DNA from: Kribbella capetownensis
GTDB lineage: Bacteria > Actinomycetota > Actinomycetes > Propionibacteriales > Kribbellaceae
Direction of reading: 5' to 3'
Length of the DNA stretch: 64,000 nucleotides
Assembly: GCF_004331485.1 (NCBI RefSeq)
Contig: NZ_SJKD01000004.1
Span: 642,702-706,701 of the forward strand
Shown piece by piece: positions 51,797 to 60,501 of the stretch. The translations under genes were made by a program, and so were the position numbers. Position 1 is the first letter of the stretch. Each line of letters begins with the position of its first letter. The notes below the pieces were generated by a model. It worked only from the letters and a program-made list of their open reading frames with translations, did no database searches and was not told the origin of the DNA.

Positions 51797-53727
51797 GCGT
51801 GGTACAGCATCATGTCGGTCGTCCCGTCTCCGACACGAAGGCGCCGGACGTGGCTCTCGAACGGCGGTGGGACGAAAGACGATTCACGGCGAAGTTGGTG
51901 AATCCGGCGAACCGCCGCAGGCACCGCGTCATCGTGGTCGGCACCGGCCTGGCAGGTGCGTCGGCAGGTGCGACGCTGGCCGAGCAGGGCTACCACGTGG
52001 TGCAGCTCTGCTTCCAGGACTCGCCTCGCCGTGCCCACTCGGTCGCTGCACAAGGCGGCATCAATGCGGCGAAGAACTACCGCAACGACGGCGACTCGGT
52101 TCATCGGCTGTTCTACGACACGGTCAAGGGTGGCGACTTCCGCTCGCGTGAGAGCAACGTGTACCGGCTCGCAGAGATCTCCACGCAGATCATCGACCAG
52201 GCCGTCGCTCAAGGCGTGCCGTTCGCGCGTGAGTACGGCGGCTTGCTGGATACGCGCTCGTTCGGTGGCGTGCAAGTGCAGCGCACCTTTTATGCACGCG
52301 GTCAAACGGGTCAGCAGCTGCTGCTCGGCGCCTATCAAGCGCTGTCGAGGCAGATCGATGCCGGTCGTGTTGAGATGCACGCACGGACGGAGATGCTGGA
52401 TCTGATCGTCGTCGACGGTCGCGCACGGGGCATCATCGCCCGGAACCTGGTGACCGGACAGATCACGACGCATGTCGCCGACGCCGTCGTCCTGGCGACC
52501 GGTGGCTACGGCAATGTCTTCTACCTGTCCACCAACGCCAAGGGTTCGAATGCGAGCGCGATCTGGCGCGCGCATCGGCGCGGCGCTTACTTCGCGAACC
52601 CCTGTTTCACACAGATCCATCCCACCTGCATTCCTCGCTCCGGTGTTCATCAGTCGAAGCTGACGCTGATGAGCGAGTCGCTGCGCAACGACGGCCGAAT
52701 CTGGGTGCCGAAGGTCCAGGGCGACACGAGGTCGCCCGACCAGATCCCGATGGACGAGCGCGACTACTACCTCGAACGGATGTATCCCAGCTTCGGAAAC
52801 CTTGTTCCGCGCGACATAGCCTCGAGGGCGGCGAAGAACCAGTGTGATGCCGGCTTCGGGGTCGGGCCAGGGGGATTGGGCGTCTACCTGGACTTCGGTG
52901 ACGCGATCCAGGAACTCGGACGTCCGGCGATCGAGGCCCGATACGGGAACCTGTTCGACATGTATCAGCGGATCACCGCCGAGGATCCGTACCAGGTCCC
53001 GATGCGTATCTACCCGGCGATCCATTACACGATGGGTGGGTTGTGGGTGGACTACGATCTGCAGAGCACGGTTCCCGGCCTGTTCGTGATCGGGGAGGCC
53101 AACTTCTCCGACCATGGCGCCAACCGACTCGGGGCATCGGCGCTGATGCAGGGTCTCGCCGACGGGTACTTCGTCGTGCCGACCACGATCAACGACTACA
53201 TCGGCAGCAACACCTTCGACGCAGTCCCCGCGGCACATCCGACGGTCCAGCAGACCCAGCGCGACGGACAAGCTCGGCTGGAACGGCTGCTCTCGATCGG
53301 CGGTACGCGGACCGTCGACTCGTTCCATCGCGAGTTGGGACTCCTGCTGTGGGACCACTGCGGCATGTCCCGTAACGAGAGTGGTCTGCGCGAGGCATTG
53401 GAACGGGTGCCCGAGCTGCGCGCGGACTTCTGGCATTCGGTCCGCGTCCCGGGGGAGGGAGCCGAACTCAATCAGGAGCTGGAGAAGGCCAATCGAGTTG
53501 CTGACTTCCTCGAGCTCGCCGAGCTGATGCTGGTGGACGCCTTGGTCCGCGAGGAATCGTGCGGAGGGCATTTTCGCGAGGAGCATCAAACCGCTGCCGG
53601 TGAGGCTCTGCGAGACGATGCACGCTTCAGTCATGTCGCCGTGTGGGAACACGGCGACCGCCCTGTGCTGCACCGAGAAGAGCTGACCTTCGACCACGTT
53701 CGGCCGACACAACGGAGTTACACATGA
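51793..53727 (+). CDS. sdhA: succinate dehydrogenase/fumarate reductase flavoprotein subunit
   Basis: A 644-residue flavoprotein. HRVIVVGTGLAGASAGATLA near residue 45 binds FAD. HSVAAQGGINAAKNY near 80 has the His for covalent flavin attachment. FTQIHPTCIP and MGGLWVDYDLQSTVPGLFVI lie near the active site, and GANRLGASALMQGLADGYFV near 440 is the late conserved block. GTG at 51793 overlaps the sdhC stop, and the stop overlaps the sdhB ATG (ATGA). Oxidises succinate to fumarate, or the reverse, at the cytoplasmic face. It is probably one of several Sdh complexes in such a genome. Confidence 0.95.
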   Translation: MSVVQHHVGRPVSDTKAPDVALERRWDERRFTAKLVNPANRRRHRVIVVGTGLAGASAGATLAEQGYHVVQLCFQDSPRRAHSVAAQGGINAAKNYRNDGDSVHRLFYDTVKGGDFRSRESNVYRLAEISTQIIDQAVAQGVPFAREYGGLLDTRSFGGVQVQRTFYARGQTGQQLLLGAYQALSRQIDAGRVEMHARTEMLDLIVVDGRARGIIARNLVTGQITTHVADAVVLATGGYGNVFYLSTNAKGSNASAIWRAHRRGAYFANPCFTQIHPTCIPRSGVHQSKLTLMSESLRNDGRIWVPKVQGDTRSPDQIPMDERDYYLERMYPSFGNLVPRDIASRAAKNQCDAGFGVGPGGLGVYLDFGDAIQELGRPAIEARYGNLFDMYQRITAEDPYQVPMRIYPAIHYTMGGLWVDYDLQSTVPGLFVIGEANFSDHGANRLGASALMQGLADGYFVVPTTINDYIGSNTFDAVPAAHPTVQQTQRDGQARLERLLSIGGTRTVDSFHRELGLLLWDHCGMSRNESGLREALERVPELRADFWHSVRVPGEGAELNQELEKANRVADFLELAELMLVDALVREESCGGHFREEHQTAAGEALRDDARFSHVAVWEHGDRPVLHREELTFDHVRPTQRSYT

Positions 53728-54458
53728 AGCTCACCGTGCGGATCTGGCGCCAGTCGGGTTCCGGCGATCGAGGACGGATGGTTTCGTATGCCGTGCAGGA
53801 CATCCGCCCTGAGATGTCGTTCCTGGAGATGCTCGACGTGCTCAACCAGGACCTGATCACCAACGGTGAGGATCCGGTCGCCTTCGACCATGACTGCCGG
53901 GAGGGCATCTGTGGGGCTTGCGGGGTGGTCATCAACGGAAGGGCCCACGGGCCGGAGCAGACCACCACCTGCCAACTGCACATGCGCGCGTTTCGCGATG
54001 GTGATGTGATCGACGTCGAGCCGTGGCGGGCGACGGGCTTCCCCGTGGTGAAGGATCTGGTCGTGGATCGGTCGGCGCTGGACCGAATCGTCCAGGCCGG
54101 AGGTTACATCACCGCGCCCACGGGCAGCGCTCCGGAGGCACACGCGATACCGGTTCCAAAACACGACGCTGAGCTTGCGTTCGACAATGCCACCTGCATC
54201 GGCTGCGGTGCCTGCGTGGCAGCGTGCCCGAACGGGTCGGCGATGCTGTTCACGTCGGCGAAGGTCACGCACCTGAACGTGTTGCCGCAGGGCCGGCCTG
54301 AGCGCGAGCAACGCGTACTCGACATGGTCGCCGCGATGGACGACGAAGGATTCGGCGGATGCACGAACACCGGCGAATGCGTCAAGTCGTGTCCGAAGGA
54401 GCTTCCCTTCGCCAGCATCGCCAGACTGAATCGCGAGTTCCTGCGCGCGTCCCGCTGA
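53724..54458 (+). CDS. sdhB: succinate dehydrogenase/fumarate reductase iron-sulfur subunit
   Basis: A 244-residue three-cluster protein. CREGICGACGVVINGRA near residue 55, with a later Cys in TTTCQLH, binds [2Fe-2S]. CIGCGACVAACPNGSAML near 157 and CTNTGECVKSCPKELP near 213 bind the [4Fe-4S] and [3Fe-4S] clusters. ATG at 53724 overlaps the sdhA stop. It wires flavin electrons to the cytochrome b anchor. All cluster ligands are present. Confidence 0.96.
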   Translation: MKLTVRIWRQSGSGDRGRMVSYAVQDIRPEMSFLEMLDVLNQDLITNGEDPVAFDHDCREGICGACGVVINGRAHGPEQTTTCQLHMRAFRDGDVIDVEPWRATGFPVVKDLVVDRSALDRIVQAGGYITAPTGSAPEAHAIPVPKHDAELAFDNATCIGCGACVAACPNGSAMLFTSAKVTHLNVLPQGRPEREQRVLDMVAAMDDEGFGGCTNTGECVKSCPKELPFASIARLNREFLRASR

Positions 54459-54474
54459 CGCCGAAGGGTGGTGG

Positions 54475-55368
54475 TCACATCCGGGCCGTGACTGTCTGTT
54501 CCTGGTGCTCGAGCGGGCTGATCAGCAAGCTGACGTCGAGAGCAGGCGCCGAGTGCGTCAGTGCACCGACGGAGAGGGCATCGACCCCGCTGGCGGCGAG
54601 GTCGGCGACAGTCTCGAGATTGATGGTGCCGGAGGCCTCGAGCCGGCAGTCGGATCCGGATGCGTCACGCTGCTCGACGACAGACCTGATGATGTCGGTG
54701 GACATGTTGTCGAGCATGATCCAGTCGACCTGACAGTCCAGTGCTTCGCGGGCCTCGGCCAAGGTGGTCACCTCGACTTCGACGGCCAGGTGCCGGCCAG
54801 CCACAGCCATGCCGTCGCGGACCCTCCGGACGGCCCGGCGGACGCCACCTGCGGCAGCCAGATGGTTCTCCTTCAGAAGAACCATTGCGGCGAGGTCGAG
54901 TCTGTGGTTGGTTCCACCGCCGCAGGTCACCGCGTACTTGTCGAGGGCCCGGAGACCGGGCGCTGTCTTGCGAGTGTCGAGAAGCTTGACGTCGTGTTGC
55001 CCGACTGCGGCCACGAAGGCGGAGGTCAGCGTTGCGATGCCTGACATTCGCTGGAGGAAGTTCAAGGCCACCCGCTCGCCGGTGATGATCGAGCGCGCCG
55101 GTCCGCTGATCCACGCGAGCGGCTGCCCGGCGCGAACTTGGTCGCCGTCGTCGACGGCCGGTCGCGCGGTGACGGAAGGGTCGATCGCGTCGTAAACGCC
55201 TTCTGCCAGTGCCAGGCCCGCTACTCGACCTGGCTGCTTCGCGATCATCACTGCCTCGACGTCCAGTTGCGCAGGTACGCTCCATCGAGTGGTTACATCG
55301 TTCGCTGCGTGGTCCTCGGACAGCGCGACATTGACGGCGGCCCGGATCGTGTCGGTCGGCAGTTGCAT
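54475..55368 (-). CDS. nadC: nicotinate-nucleotide pyrophosphorylase (quinolinate phosphoribosyltransferase)
   Basis: A 297-residue NadC, which makes nicotinate mononucleotide from quinolinate and PRPP. SEDHAANDVTTRWSVP near the N-terminus, ERVALNFLQRMSGIATLTSA near residue 107, DTRKTAPGLRALDKYAVTCG near 136 and LEASGTINLETVADLAASGV near 245 are the family motifs, with the catalytic Arg and Lys in place. ATG at 55368 begins the family N-terminus; in-frame starts upstream (55443, 55479) would add unmatched residues. It is convergent with sdhCAB. No nadA or nadB is nearby, so it may be a second copy. Confidence 0.93.
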   Translation of the reverse strand: MQLPTDTIRAAVNVALSEDHAANDVTTRWSVPAQLDVEAVMIAKQPGRVAGLALAEGVYDAIDPSVTARPAVDDGDQVRAGQPLAWISGPARSIITGERVALNFLQRMSGIATLTSAFVAAVGQHDVKLLDTRKTAPGLRALDKYAVTCGGGTNHRLDLAAMVLLKENHLAAAGGVRRAVRRVRDGMAVAGRHLAVEVEVTTLAEAREALDCQVDWIMLDNMSTDIIRSVVEQRDASGSDCRLEASGTINLETVADLAASGVDALSVGALTHSAPALDVSLLISPLEHQEQTVTARM

Positions 55369-55522
55369 GAGTTCGTCTACCTGCTTTCGTTTTGTGGTGT
55401 TCAGGAGCTGCGCTTCTGCAGCTGCTTTGCCGTCGGCAACCATTCGTCGATCCAGGTGCGGCGTGATCAGGTGAGTCACGGCGACGGCGGCCCGGACTAC
55501 GCTGCGACGATGTTTCGGCTAC

Positions 55523-56464
55523 CTACCGATTCGATCGCGTCGGCGCGCTCTGCGGCATACCGGCAGCGAGCTCGCTGACGACGGCAGCAACGGTCTGCAC
55601 GCTTCGGATGGTGCCAACGCCTTGACCTGCGTACATGGCCAGGGCCTCCAGTTCGCCGGTCATCCCGGTCAGCGGCACGGTGTCGTCGTACCGTCGGATC
55701 GGCCCGCCGTCGGCACGATGTGCCACCACATCCCGCGCGAGGTCGGCAGCGAGGCTGCTGTTCCGCAATGCGCGATGCGGGGCGTCCGGCCAGCCGCCGT
55801 CGAACCGGGTCGTCCACACCGCGTCCTCCGCGTCCGCGGCGACAATGGCGCGGCGATAGACGACGTGTGCACGAGACTCCCGGGTGCCGACGAATCGAGT
55901 ACCGACCCAAACTCCGGAGGCACCCAGCGCGAGCGCGGCGGCCATCCCGCGCCGGTCAGTGATCCCGCCGGCGGCCAGCACCGGCACGTCCACGGCATCC
56001 ACCACCGCCGGCACGAGCGACATCGTGCCAACCGTTCCACGCACATGCCCGCCCGCCTCGAGCCCCTGCGCCACCAGGATGTCCACGCCGCACCCCTCAG
56101 CGTGACGTGCCTCCTCGGTGCTGCCAACCACGTGCACGTGAGTCGCTCCAGCGGCCGCGATCCGCTCATGTACTTGTCCGGCCTCACCCCAGAACGTCGA
56201 GATCACCGGTACCTCGGCTTGCAATGCGACCTCGAGCAGCGCGTCGATCGGGAAATCGAGCACGAGATTGACGCCGAAGGGAGCGGCCGTCAGCTTCCGC
56301 ACCGCGGCGATATCGGCTGCCAGCCCTTCCGGGCTGTGCCACGTGGCGGCCAGCATGCCGAGCGCTCCAGCCTCACCGACAGCAGCAACCAGCTCCGGTG
56401 ACACCGCCGACCCGATCGGCGCTTGCACGATCGGCAGCCGGGTGCCGAGTATCGCCATGTCCAA
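55523..56464 (-). CDS. nitronate monooxygenase (2-nitropropane dioxygenase family)
   Basis: A 313-residue FMN enzyme with a TIM barrel. LPIVQAPIGSAVSPELVAAV opens the fold; PFGVNLVLDFP, LVAQGLEAGGHVRGTVGTMS near residue 135 and VLAAGGITDRRGMAAALALG near 160 are phosphate- and flavin-binding blocks, and GVWVGTRFVGTRES follows. Family members oxidise nitronates, or in some cases other enolates. It sits downstream of an HxlR regulator on the same strand, with a probable operator between. The physiological substrate is unknown. Confidence 0.9.
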   Translation of the reverse strand: MDMAILGTRLPIVQAPIGSAVSPELVAAVGEAGALGMLAATWHSPEGLAADIAAVRKLTAAPFGVNLVLDFPIDALLEVALQAEVPVISTFWGEAGQVHERIAAAGATHVHVVGSTEEARHAEGCGVDILVAQGLEAGGHVRGTVGTMSLVPAVVDAVDVPVLAAGGITDRRGMAAALALGASGVWVGTRFVGTRESRAHVVYRRAIVAADAEDAVWTTRFDGGWPDAPHRALRNSSLAADLARDVVAHRADGGPIRRYDDTVPLTGMTGELEALAMYAGQGVGTIRSVQTVAAVVSELAAGMPQSAPTRSNR

Positions 56465-56520
56465 GGCCTTCCTCAGTCTCTCGAACTTCGAGTCGACGTG
56501 CCGGTCGTCAGCCCGTCAGT

Positions 56521-56538
56521 CTGCTTCTATATTAGCAG
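56521..56538. promoter_or_regulatory. candidate HxlR operator over the nitronate monooxygenase promoter
   Basis: CTGCT-TCTATATT-AGCAG is a perfect 5-8-5 inverted repeat 57 bases upstream of the monooxygenase start. Read leftward, its centre holds TAATAT, a good -10 hexamer. Repressor binding would cover the promoter; assignment to the neighbouring HxlR is inferred. Confidence 0.5.
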
Positions 56539-56682
56539 CAGAACTTCGTGTCGTCTCCGACATTGTGAGCGAGGTACGTCGATGGGTGCGGCTGCCCGGC
56601 TGTCGCGAGCGATGACTGATGGACGGCGTCTACGGAGATTGACTCCAGCGATTCTGCGCGGTGATGCGTCACCGCGCCGCGG

Positions 56683-57021
56683 TCAGCGACGGCGCAGGCT
56701 TGCGGCCCATTTCGTCGCCCAGGCGTCGAGGGGGCGCAGGTGGCCCAGGAGAGAGGCGCCCTGATCCGTGAGGACATAGCCCTCGCCCTCGTGGGTGACC
56801 AGCTTTGCTTCGCCGAGCTCACGCAGGCGTGTCGTGAGCACGCTCGACGAGACATCTCCGCAGCGGGCTTGGAGTCCCCGGAACGTCTGCGGAGTCGAGT
56901 CGCGAAGTTCCCACATGATGCGAAGCGTCCAGCGACGTCCGAGCAGATCGAGCAGGGCCATGATCGGCCGCCCTGTGCGGGAGCCACGCGTCGGACGGCC
57001 AGGCAACGGTGCGGGTGGCAT
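56683..57021 (-). CDS. HxlR-family transcriptional regulator
   Basis: A 112-residue winged-helix regulator of the HxlR/MarR-like type. ALLDLLGRRWTLRIMWELRD is the family signature, followed by FRGLQARCGDVSSSVLTTRL (recognition helix) and the wing KLVTHEGEGYVLTDQG. AAGGGGAG five bases before the ATG at 57021 decides the start. One Cys (ARCGD) sits in the HTH, though the usual near-N-terminal sensing Cys of some HxlRs is absent. It probably controls the monooxygenase gene. Confidence 0.9.
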   Translation of the reverse strand: MPPAPLPGRPTRGSRTGRPIMALLDLLGRRWTLRIMWELRDSTPQTFRGLQARCGDVSSSVLTTRLRELGEAKLVTHEGEGYVLTDQGASLLGHLRPLDAWATKWAASLRRR

Positions 57022-57132
57022 GCATCTCCCCTTCTGGTCTGCGAAGCACTGGGCGACCATTGTTCAGCAACCTCGCGGCGGGTACGGCGCCCCGGTGAAA
57101 AGTGAGGCACCGTGAGTGAACCCGACCTGGCC

Positions 57133-58101
57133 TCAGAGTTCGTCGGCAAGGAAGTCGAAGCCGATGCCGATCCTGTTACCGGACTCGATCGCGTGACGAT
57201 AGCAGAGCCAGGACACGGCGAGATCTTGCCACGGCAACCCAATCGGCGCGTAGATCGTGACCTCCCGTGCAGATCGTCTGCCCGCGATCGCGCCGGTCAG
57301 GACTTCCGCCAGGGTTCCGGCGGCTGTATCCGCGCTGAGGCCACTGTTGCCGAGGGCGCCCATCTGGATCGAGAGGGCCAGGTCGTCGACGAATACTCGC
57401 CCACGCTCAAGCGCCGTTCGTCCGAGCTCCAACTTTCCCGGCTCGTCTGCACCGACGGATGTGACGTGCTGACCGTCGACGAGATCGCCGGCCTCCAGTA
57501 ACGGCTTCCTCGACCATGTCGCACAGATGACGATCTCGGCGCGCCGTACTGCGGATGAGACTGAGTCCGCCACAACACATCCACCAGCTGCGACGGAGTC
57601 CTGACGCGCGGCCCAGGTCGCGGCCCGAACCCGATCGAGATCGTGGACCCACACGGTCCCCAACGGCCGGAGCGTGGCGAGCCCGCGCAGAATGAACTCG
57701 GATTGGGTCCCCGCGCCGATCACTGCGATGTCTCGGGCATCGGCACGAGCCAAGGTGTGGGTACCGATCGCTGCTGCGAGCCCGGTTCGCCAGGCCGTGA
57801 CACTCGCGGAGTCGAGGAGTGCGAGCAATGCGCCGGTGGAGAGGTCGTGCAGGCAGACCACGCCTCTGAGCGCCGGACGGGCGCCCGGGAACTTGGCGTT
57901 GACCTTGACCGAATATGCGGGGATGCCCTCGATCAGACCCGGAATCAGCGTCGTCGCGGTGCCAGGTCCGGGCAGGTCGGTGCGCACACGCTGGGGGCGA
58001 ATCGACGGGGGCGCCGATCGGAAGCCGGCATCGAGCACATCCAGGCATCCCCGAAGGTCGAGCGCCTGACCGATGTCCCTTGCGGAGAGCAGAAGCGTCA
58101 C
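57133..58101 (-). CDS. ornithine cyclodeaminase/mu-crystallin-family protein
   Basis: A 322-residue member of the OCD/mu-crystallin superfamily. YSVKVNAKFPGARPALRGVV near residue 64 carries the substrate Lys, ALLDSASVTAWRTGLAAAIG near 93 the Arg, and IAVIGAGTQSEFILRGL near 125 is the NAD(P) Rossmann motif. VTSVGADEPGKLEL near 215 is another conserved block. Members include ornithine and other imino-acid cyclodeaminases or ketimine reductases. GTG at 58101 overlaps the upstream stop (GTGA), coupling it to the decarboxylase-like gene. Confidence 0.88.
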   Translation of the reverse strand: MTLLLSARDIGQALDLRGCLDVLDAGFRSAPPSIRPQRVRTDLPGPGTATTLIPGLIEGIPAYSVKVNAKFPGARPALRGVVCLHDLSTGALLALLDSASVTAWRTGLAAAIGTHTLARADARDIAVIGAGTQSEFILRGLATLRPLGTVWVHDLDRVRAATWAARQDSVAAGGCVVADSVSSAVRRAEIVICATWSRKPLLEAGDLVDGQHVTSVGADEPGKLELGRTALERGRVFVDDLALSIQMGALGNSGLSADTAAGTLAEVLTGAIAGRRSAREVTIYAPIGLPWQDLAVSWLCYRHAIESGNRIGIGFDFLADEL

Positions 58102-58670
58102 CTCGTCGTCTCCCGTCTCCTAGGGCGAACCCTGGGCAGCGACGGGGTGTTGGGCTCGCGAAGAAGGCGCACGGCCCGGGCGACGTACGAGATGGAGTGA
58201 TACCACCCGCACAGCAGGAGTAGATCGACGACTTCGTCTTCGTTCAGTTGCTCGCGCAGTTCGCACCACTCGTCGTCGTCAAGGTCGCTGTTGACATGGA
58301 GTGCGTCGACGGCACGAATGACTGCTCGATCGCTGGGCTCGGTCCAGCAAGCATCCTTGGCCTGGCCGTCGGCCAGTGAACGAATCTGAGCCTGGGTCAG
58401 ACCGGCCTTGTCCGCGAAGACGCCGACGTGGACTCCCCACTCGTACTCCGCACCGCACAGTGCGGTCGTCCGATCGATGATCAACTCGCGGTGGCGCAGG
58501 GAGAGGGCGGACTGGCGTGACAGGTAGTACCGGCCCCAGCCCTGGATCCCGCGGGCTCGGGCGGGGCACCGGGCGAGCAGCCGGAACAGTCCGATGGGCG
58601 GGCCGAGAGCTTCTATCGCAGCGGCCGACTGCTCGTCGAAGGGTGGCTCGAGTGGAGCGATCCGCGGCAT
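58098..58670 (-). CDS. carboxymuconolactone decarboxylase-family protein
   Basis: A 190-residue helical AhpD/CMD-like protein. LSLRHRELIIDRTTALCGAE near residue 61 is the family core; it reads CGAEYEW, so the CxxC motif is reduced to one Cys, followed by HVGVF with the conserved His. The peroxidase type is therefore unlikely. AGGAGG six bases before the ATG at 58670 decides the start. It is coupled to the OCD-like gene downstream. The substrate is unknown. Confidence 0.85.
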   Translation of the reverse strand: MPRIAPLEPPFDEQSAAAIEALGPPIGLFRLLARCPARARGIQGWGRYYLSRQSALSLRHRELIIDRTTALCGAEYEWGVHVGVFADKAGLTQAQIRSLADGQAKDACWTEPSDRAVIRAVDALHVNSDLDDDEWCELREQLNEDEVVDLLLLCGWYHSISYVARAVRLLREPNTPSLPRVRPRRRETTR

Positions 58671-58813
58671 CAAAGACCTCCTCATAGTAGATGCGGCCTG
58701 TGCGGTCGTCGCGGCTGCGACCGCACACGGAGAGCTGAGGTTGTCTATGGCGAGGACCGCCCGGCCATAGAGGAACGGATCCGCGACAACCTGCGGTCTG
58801 ACTCATGCTCGGG

Positions 58814-59650
58814 TCAGGTCGCATCCGGCAGGGACGGTGCGTCGCGCAGGAGCCATCCCAGGTCCATCTCGCCCGACCGAGTCTGTCCGCCGGCTTCGAG
58901 GAACGCTTTCATGCGGTGCCTGGTGTCGGGCAAGGCGAGAAGCTCGCTGAAAAGGTGCGCCTCCTCCTGCAATCCTTCGTAGCGGCCGTTGGCTGCGACC
59001 TGCACACTGCGCTTGGCGCGCCGGACGGCATCGGCGGAGAATCCTGCGATCCTTTTCGCGAGGGTGTCGACGAAGCCGGCCAACTCGTCCGCCGGAAGTG
59101 CGCGATTGACCCAGCCATAACGTTCGGCGAGCTCCGCGTCGAAGTCGGCGCCCCCGAGGATGGCCTCCAGGGCACGGGATCGGCCGACCAGTTCGGGCAG
59201 ATTCTGCGTGCCCGCTCCTCCCGGCAAGAGGCCCACGGCGACCTCGAACTGGGCGAGTACGGCCGAACCCAGGGCCGCGAACCGCATGTCCAGCGCCAGG
59301 AGGAACTCGCTGCCGGCGCCCCGCGCCCGCCCCTCCACCCGGGCGATGGTCACCTGCGGCAACTGGCGGTAACGCTCGAGCAGCTGATGGAAAGGCTTGA
59401 GCCCTCCGAGCCGCACCGGCGGCGCCGTCCGGCCAAGGAGATCGTCGACGTCGTAGTGGGCCAGGAAGTAGTCGGGGTCGGCGCTGCCGAAGACCACGAC
59501 GCGGGTATCGCCGTCGCGCTCGAGAACTCCGGCCAACTCGACAAGCTGGCTCACGAGTTCTGCGTCGACGAGGTTCATCGGTGGGTGGGCGAACTCGACG
59601 TACATGACTCCGTCCTGGCTTCGGACCCGCAAACTGGGGAGCTCGATCAT
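58814..59650 (-). CDS. enoyl-CoA hydratase/isomerase-family protein
   Basis: A 278-residue crotonase-fold protein. VEGRARGAGSEFLLALDMRF near residue 103 forms the first part of the oxyanion hole. EVAVGLLPGGAGTQNLPELV near 132 is the second conserved block, with a Glu in the usual region. The C-terminal helices (about 220-278) are longer than average. Acts on a CoA-thioester; hydration, isomerisation or C-C cleavage cannot be told apart. It is not tightly linked to its neighbours. Confidence 0.88.
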   Translation of the reverse strand: MIELPSLRVRSQDGVMYVEFAHPPMNLVDAELVSQLVELAGVLERDGDTRVVVFGSADPDYFLAHYDVDDLLGRTAPPVRLGGLKPFHQLLERYRQLPQVTIARVEGRARGAGSEFLLALDMRFAALGSAVLAQFEVAVGLLPGGAGTQNLPELVGRSRALEAILGGADFDAELAERYGWVNRALPADELAGFVDTLAKRIAGFSADAVRRAKRSVQVAANGRYEGLQEEAHLFSELLALPDTRHRMKAFLEAGGQTRSGEMDLGWLLRDAPSLPDAT

Positions 59651-59797
59651 CGGTGCCGCCGCTTGCCGTGCTTCGAATTTAGAGGCATGTCGCCGATGCT
59701 ATCGACGCCGCCCGGCAAAGAGAAGCGGCTGTGCCCTAGATCGCACCTGTCCTCTGCATCGTGAGCCACGATCACCGCGTTCGGCCGATGCGGACTG

Positions 59798-60439
59798 TCA
59801 CTCGACGGCCTCGGACCAGCGGGCTCGGTCGAGGATCTCGCGGGTGCGGTCGGGGGAGATCCGATGGGAGGCGATGTTCTCGGGCCAGTCGGCGACCTCG
59901 GCGGAAGCCCAGTCGGCCCAGTCGGCGACAAGAGCGTAGAAGTCGGTGAGGAAGGCGCCGAGGAGGAGGGTGGTGGCGCGACGCTCGGCGTACCGGCCGT
60001 CGCTCGCGTCCAGGAACCTCTCGCCGGCCTCGATGTTGCCGGCGTTCCGCTCGACCGCCCAGGCGCGGGCACGGGCGATCGAGGCGAGCGCGTCGGCGCG
60101 GGTGCCGTGGTCGGCGAAGATCAGCTTGACCAGGCCCTCGAACTCGAGCGCGGGGCCGTCGCCGGGCTCGGCCAGCCAGGCGGCGAGGGCGCGGCGGCCG
60201 GAGCGGGTGATCGTGTAGACGGTGCGCGGGCGGCGGCCGACCGCATCCTCGCGGGCGGTGGCGTACCCGTGCTCGACGAGCTTCTTCGGCTCCTCGAAGA
60301 GCTTGCTCTGCGCGCGCGGCCACACGCGCCCGACGCTGCGGTCCATCGCCTTGGCGAGCTCGTACGTCGAGTGCGGGCGTACGGCGAGCAGGCCCAGGAC
60401 GCCGTACGTGGTGGTGGTCAGCCGTGGACCTCTTGACAT
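59798..60439 (-). CDS. PadR-family transcriptional regulator
   Basis: A 213-residue PadR regulator. LTTTTYGVLGLLAVRPHSTY, then ELAKAMDRSVGRVWPRAQSK (about 28-48) and LFEEPKKLVEHGYA, form the winged helix. The Arg-rich wing RRPRTVYTITRSGRRAL follows. The long helical C-terminus (about 115-205) is for dimerisation. It is divergent from a SAM methyltransferase with 62 bases between, where an inverted repeat lies, and probably controls it. Confidence 0.91.
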   Translation of the reverse strand: MSRGPRLTTTTYGVLGLLAVRPHSTYELAKAMDRSVGRVWPRAQSKLFEEPKKLVEHGYATAREDAVGRRPRTVYTITRSGRRALAAWLAEPGDGPALEFEGLVKLIFADHGTRADALASIARARAWAVERNAGNIEAGERFLDASDGRYAERRATTLLLGAFLTDFYALVADWADWASAEVADWPENIASHRISPDRTREILDRARWSEAVE

Positions 60440-60469
60440 GACCCTCCCTTCGGGACTAAATCGGACACA

Positions 60470-60486
60470 TAGTCTCTTTGGGACTA
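60470..60486. promoter_or_regulatory. candidate PadR operator
   Basis: TAGTC-N7-GACTA (TAGTC at 60470, GACTA at 60482) is an inverted repeat between padR-like and methyltransferase starts. A further GGGACTA stands at 60452-60458, so the half-site GACTA occurs more than once. Binding by the divergent PadR is inferred. Confidence 0.45.
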
Positions 60487-60501
60487 TAGGGGGTGAGGAG
60501 C

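Noticed and set aside
51658..53712. 684-codon minus-strand open frame opposite sdhA
   Set aside because: No recognisable motif; sdhA on the plus strand is complete with all conserved blocks.
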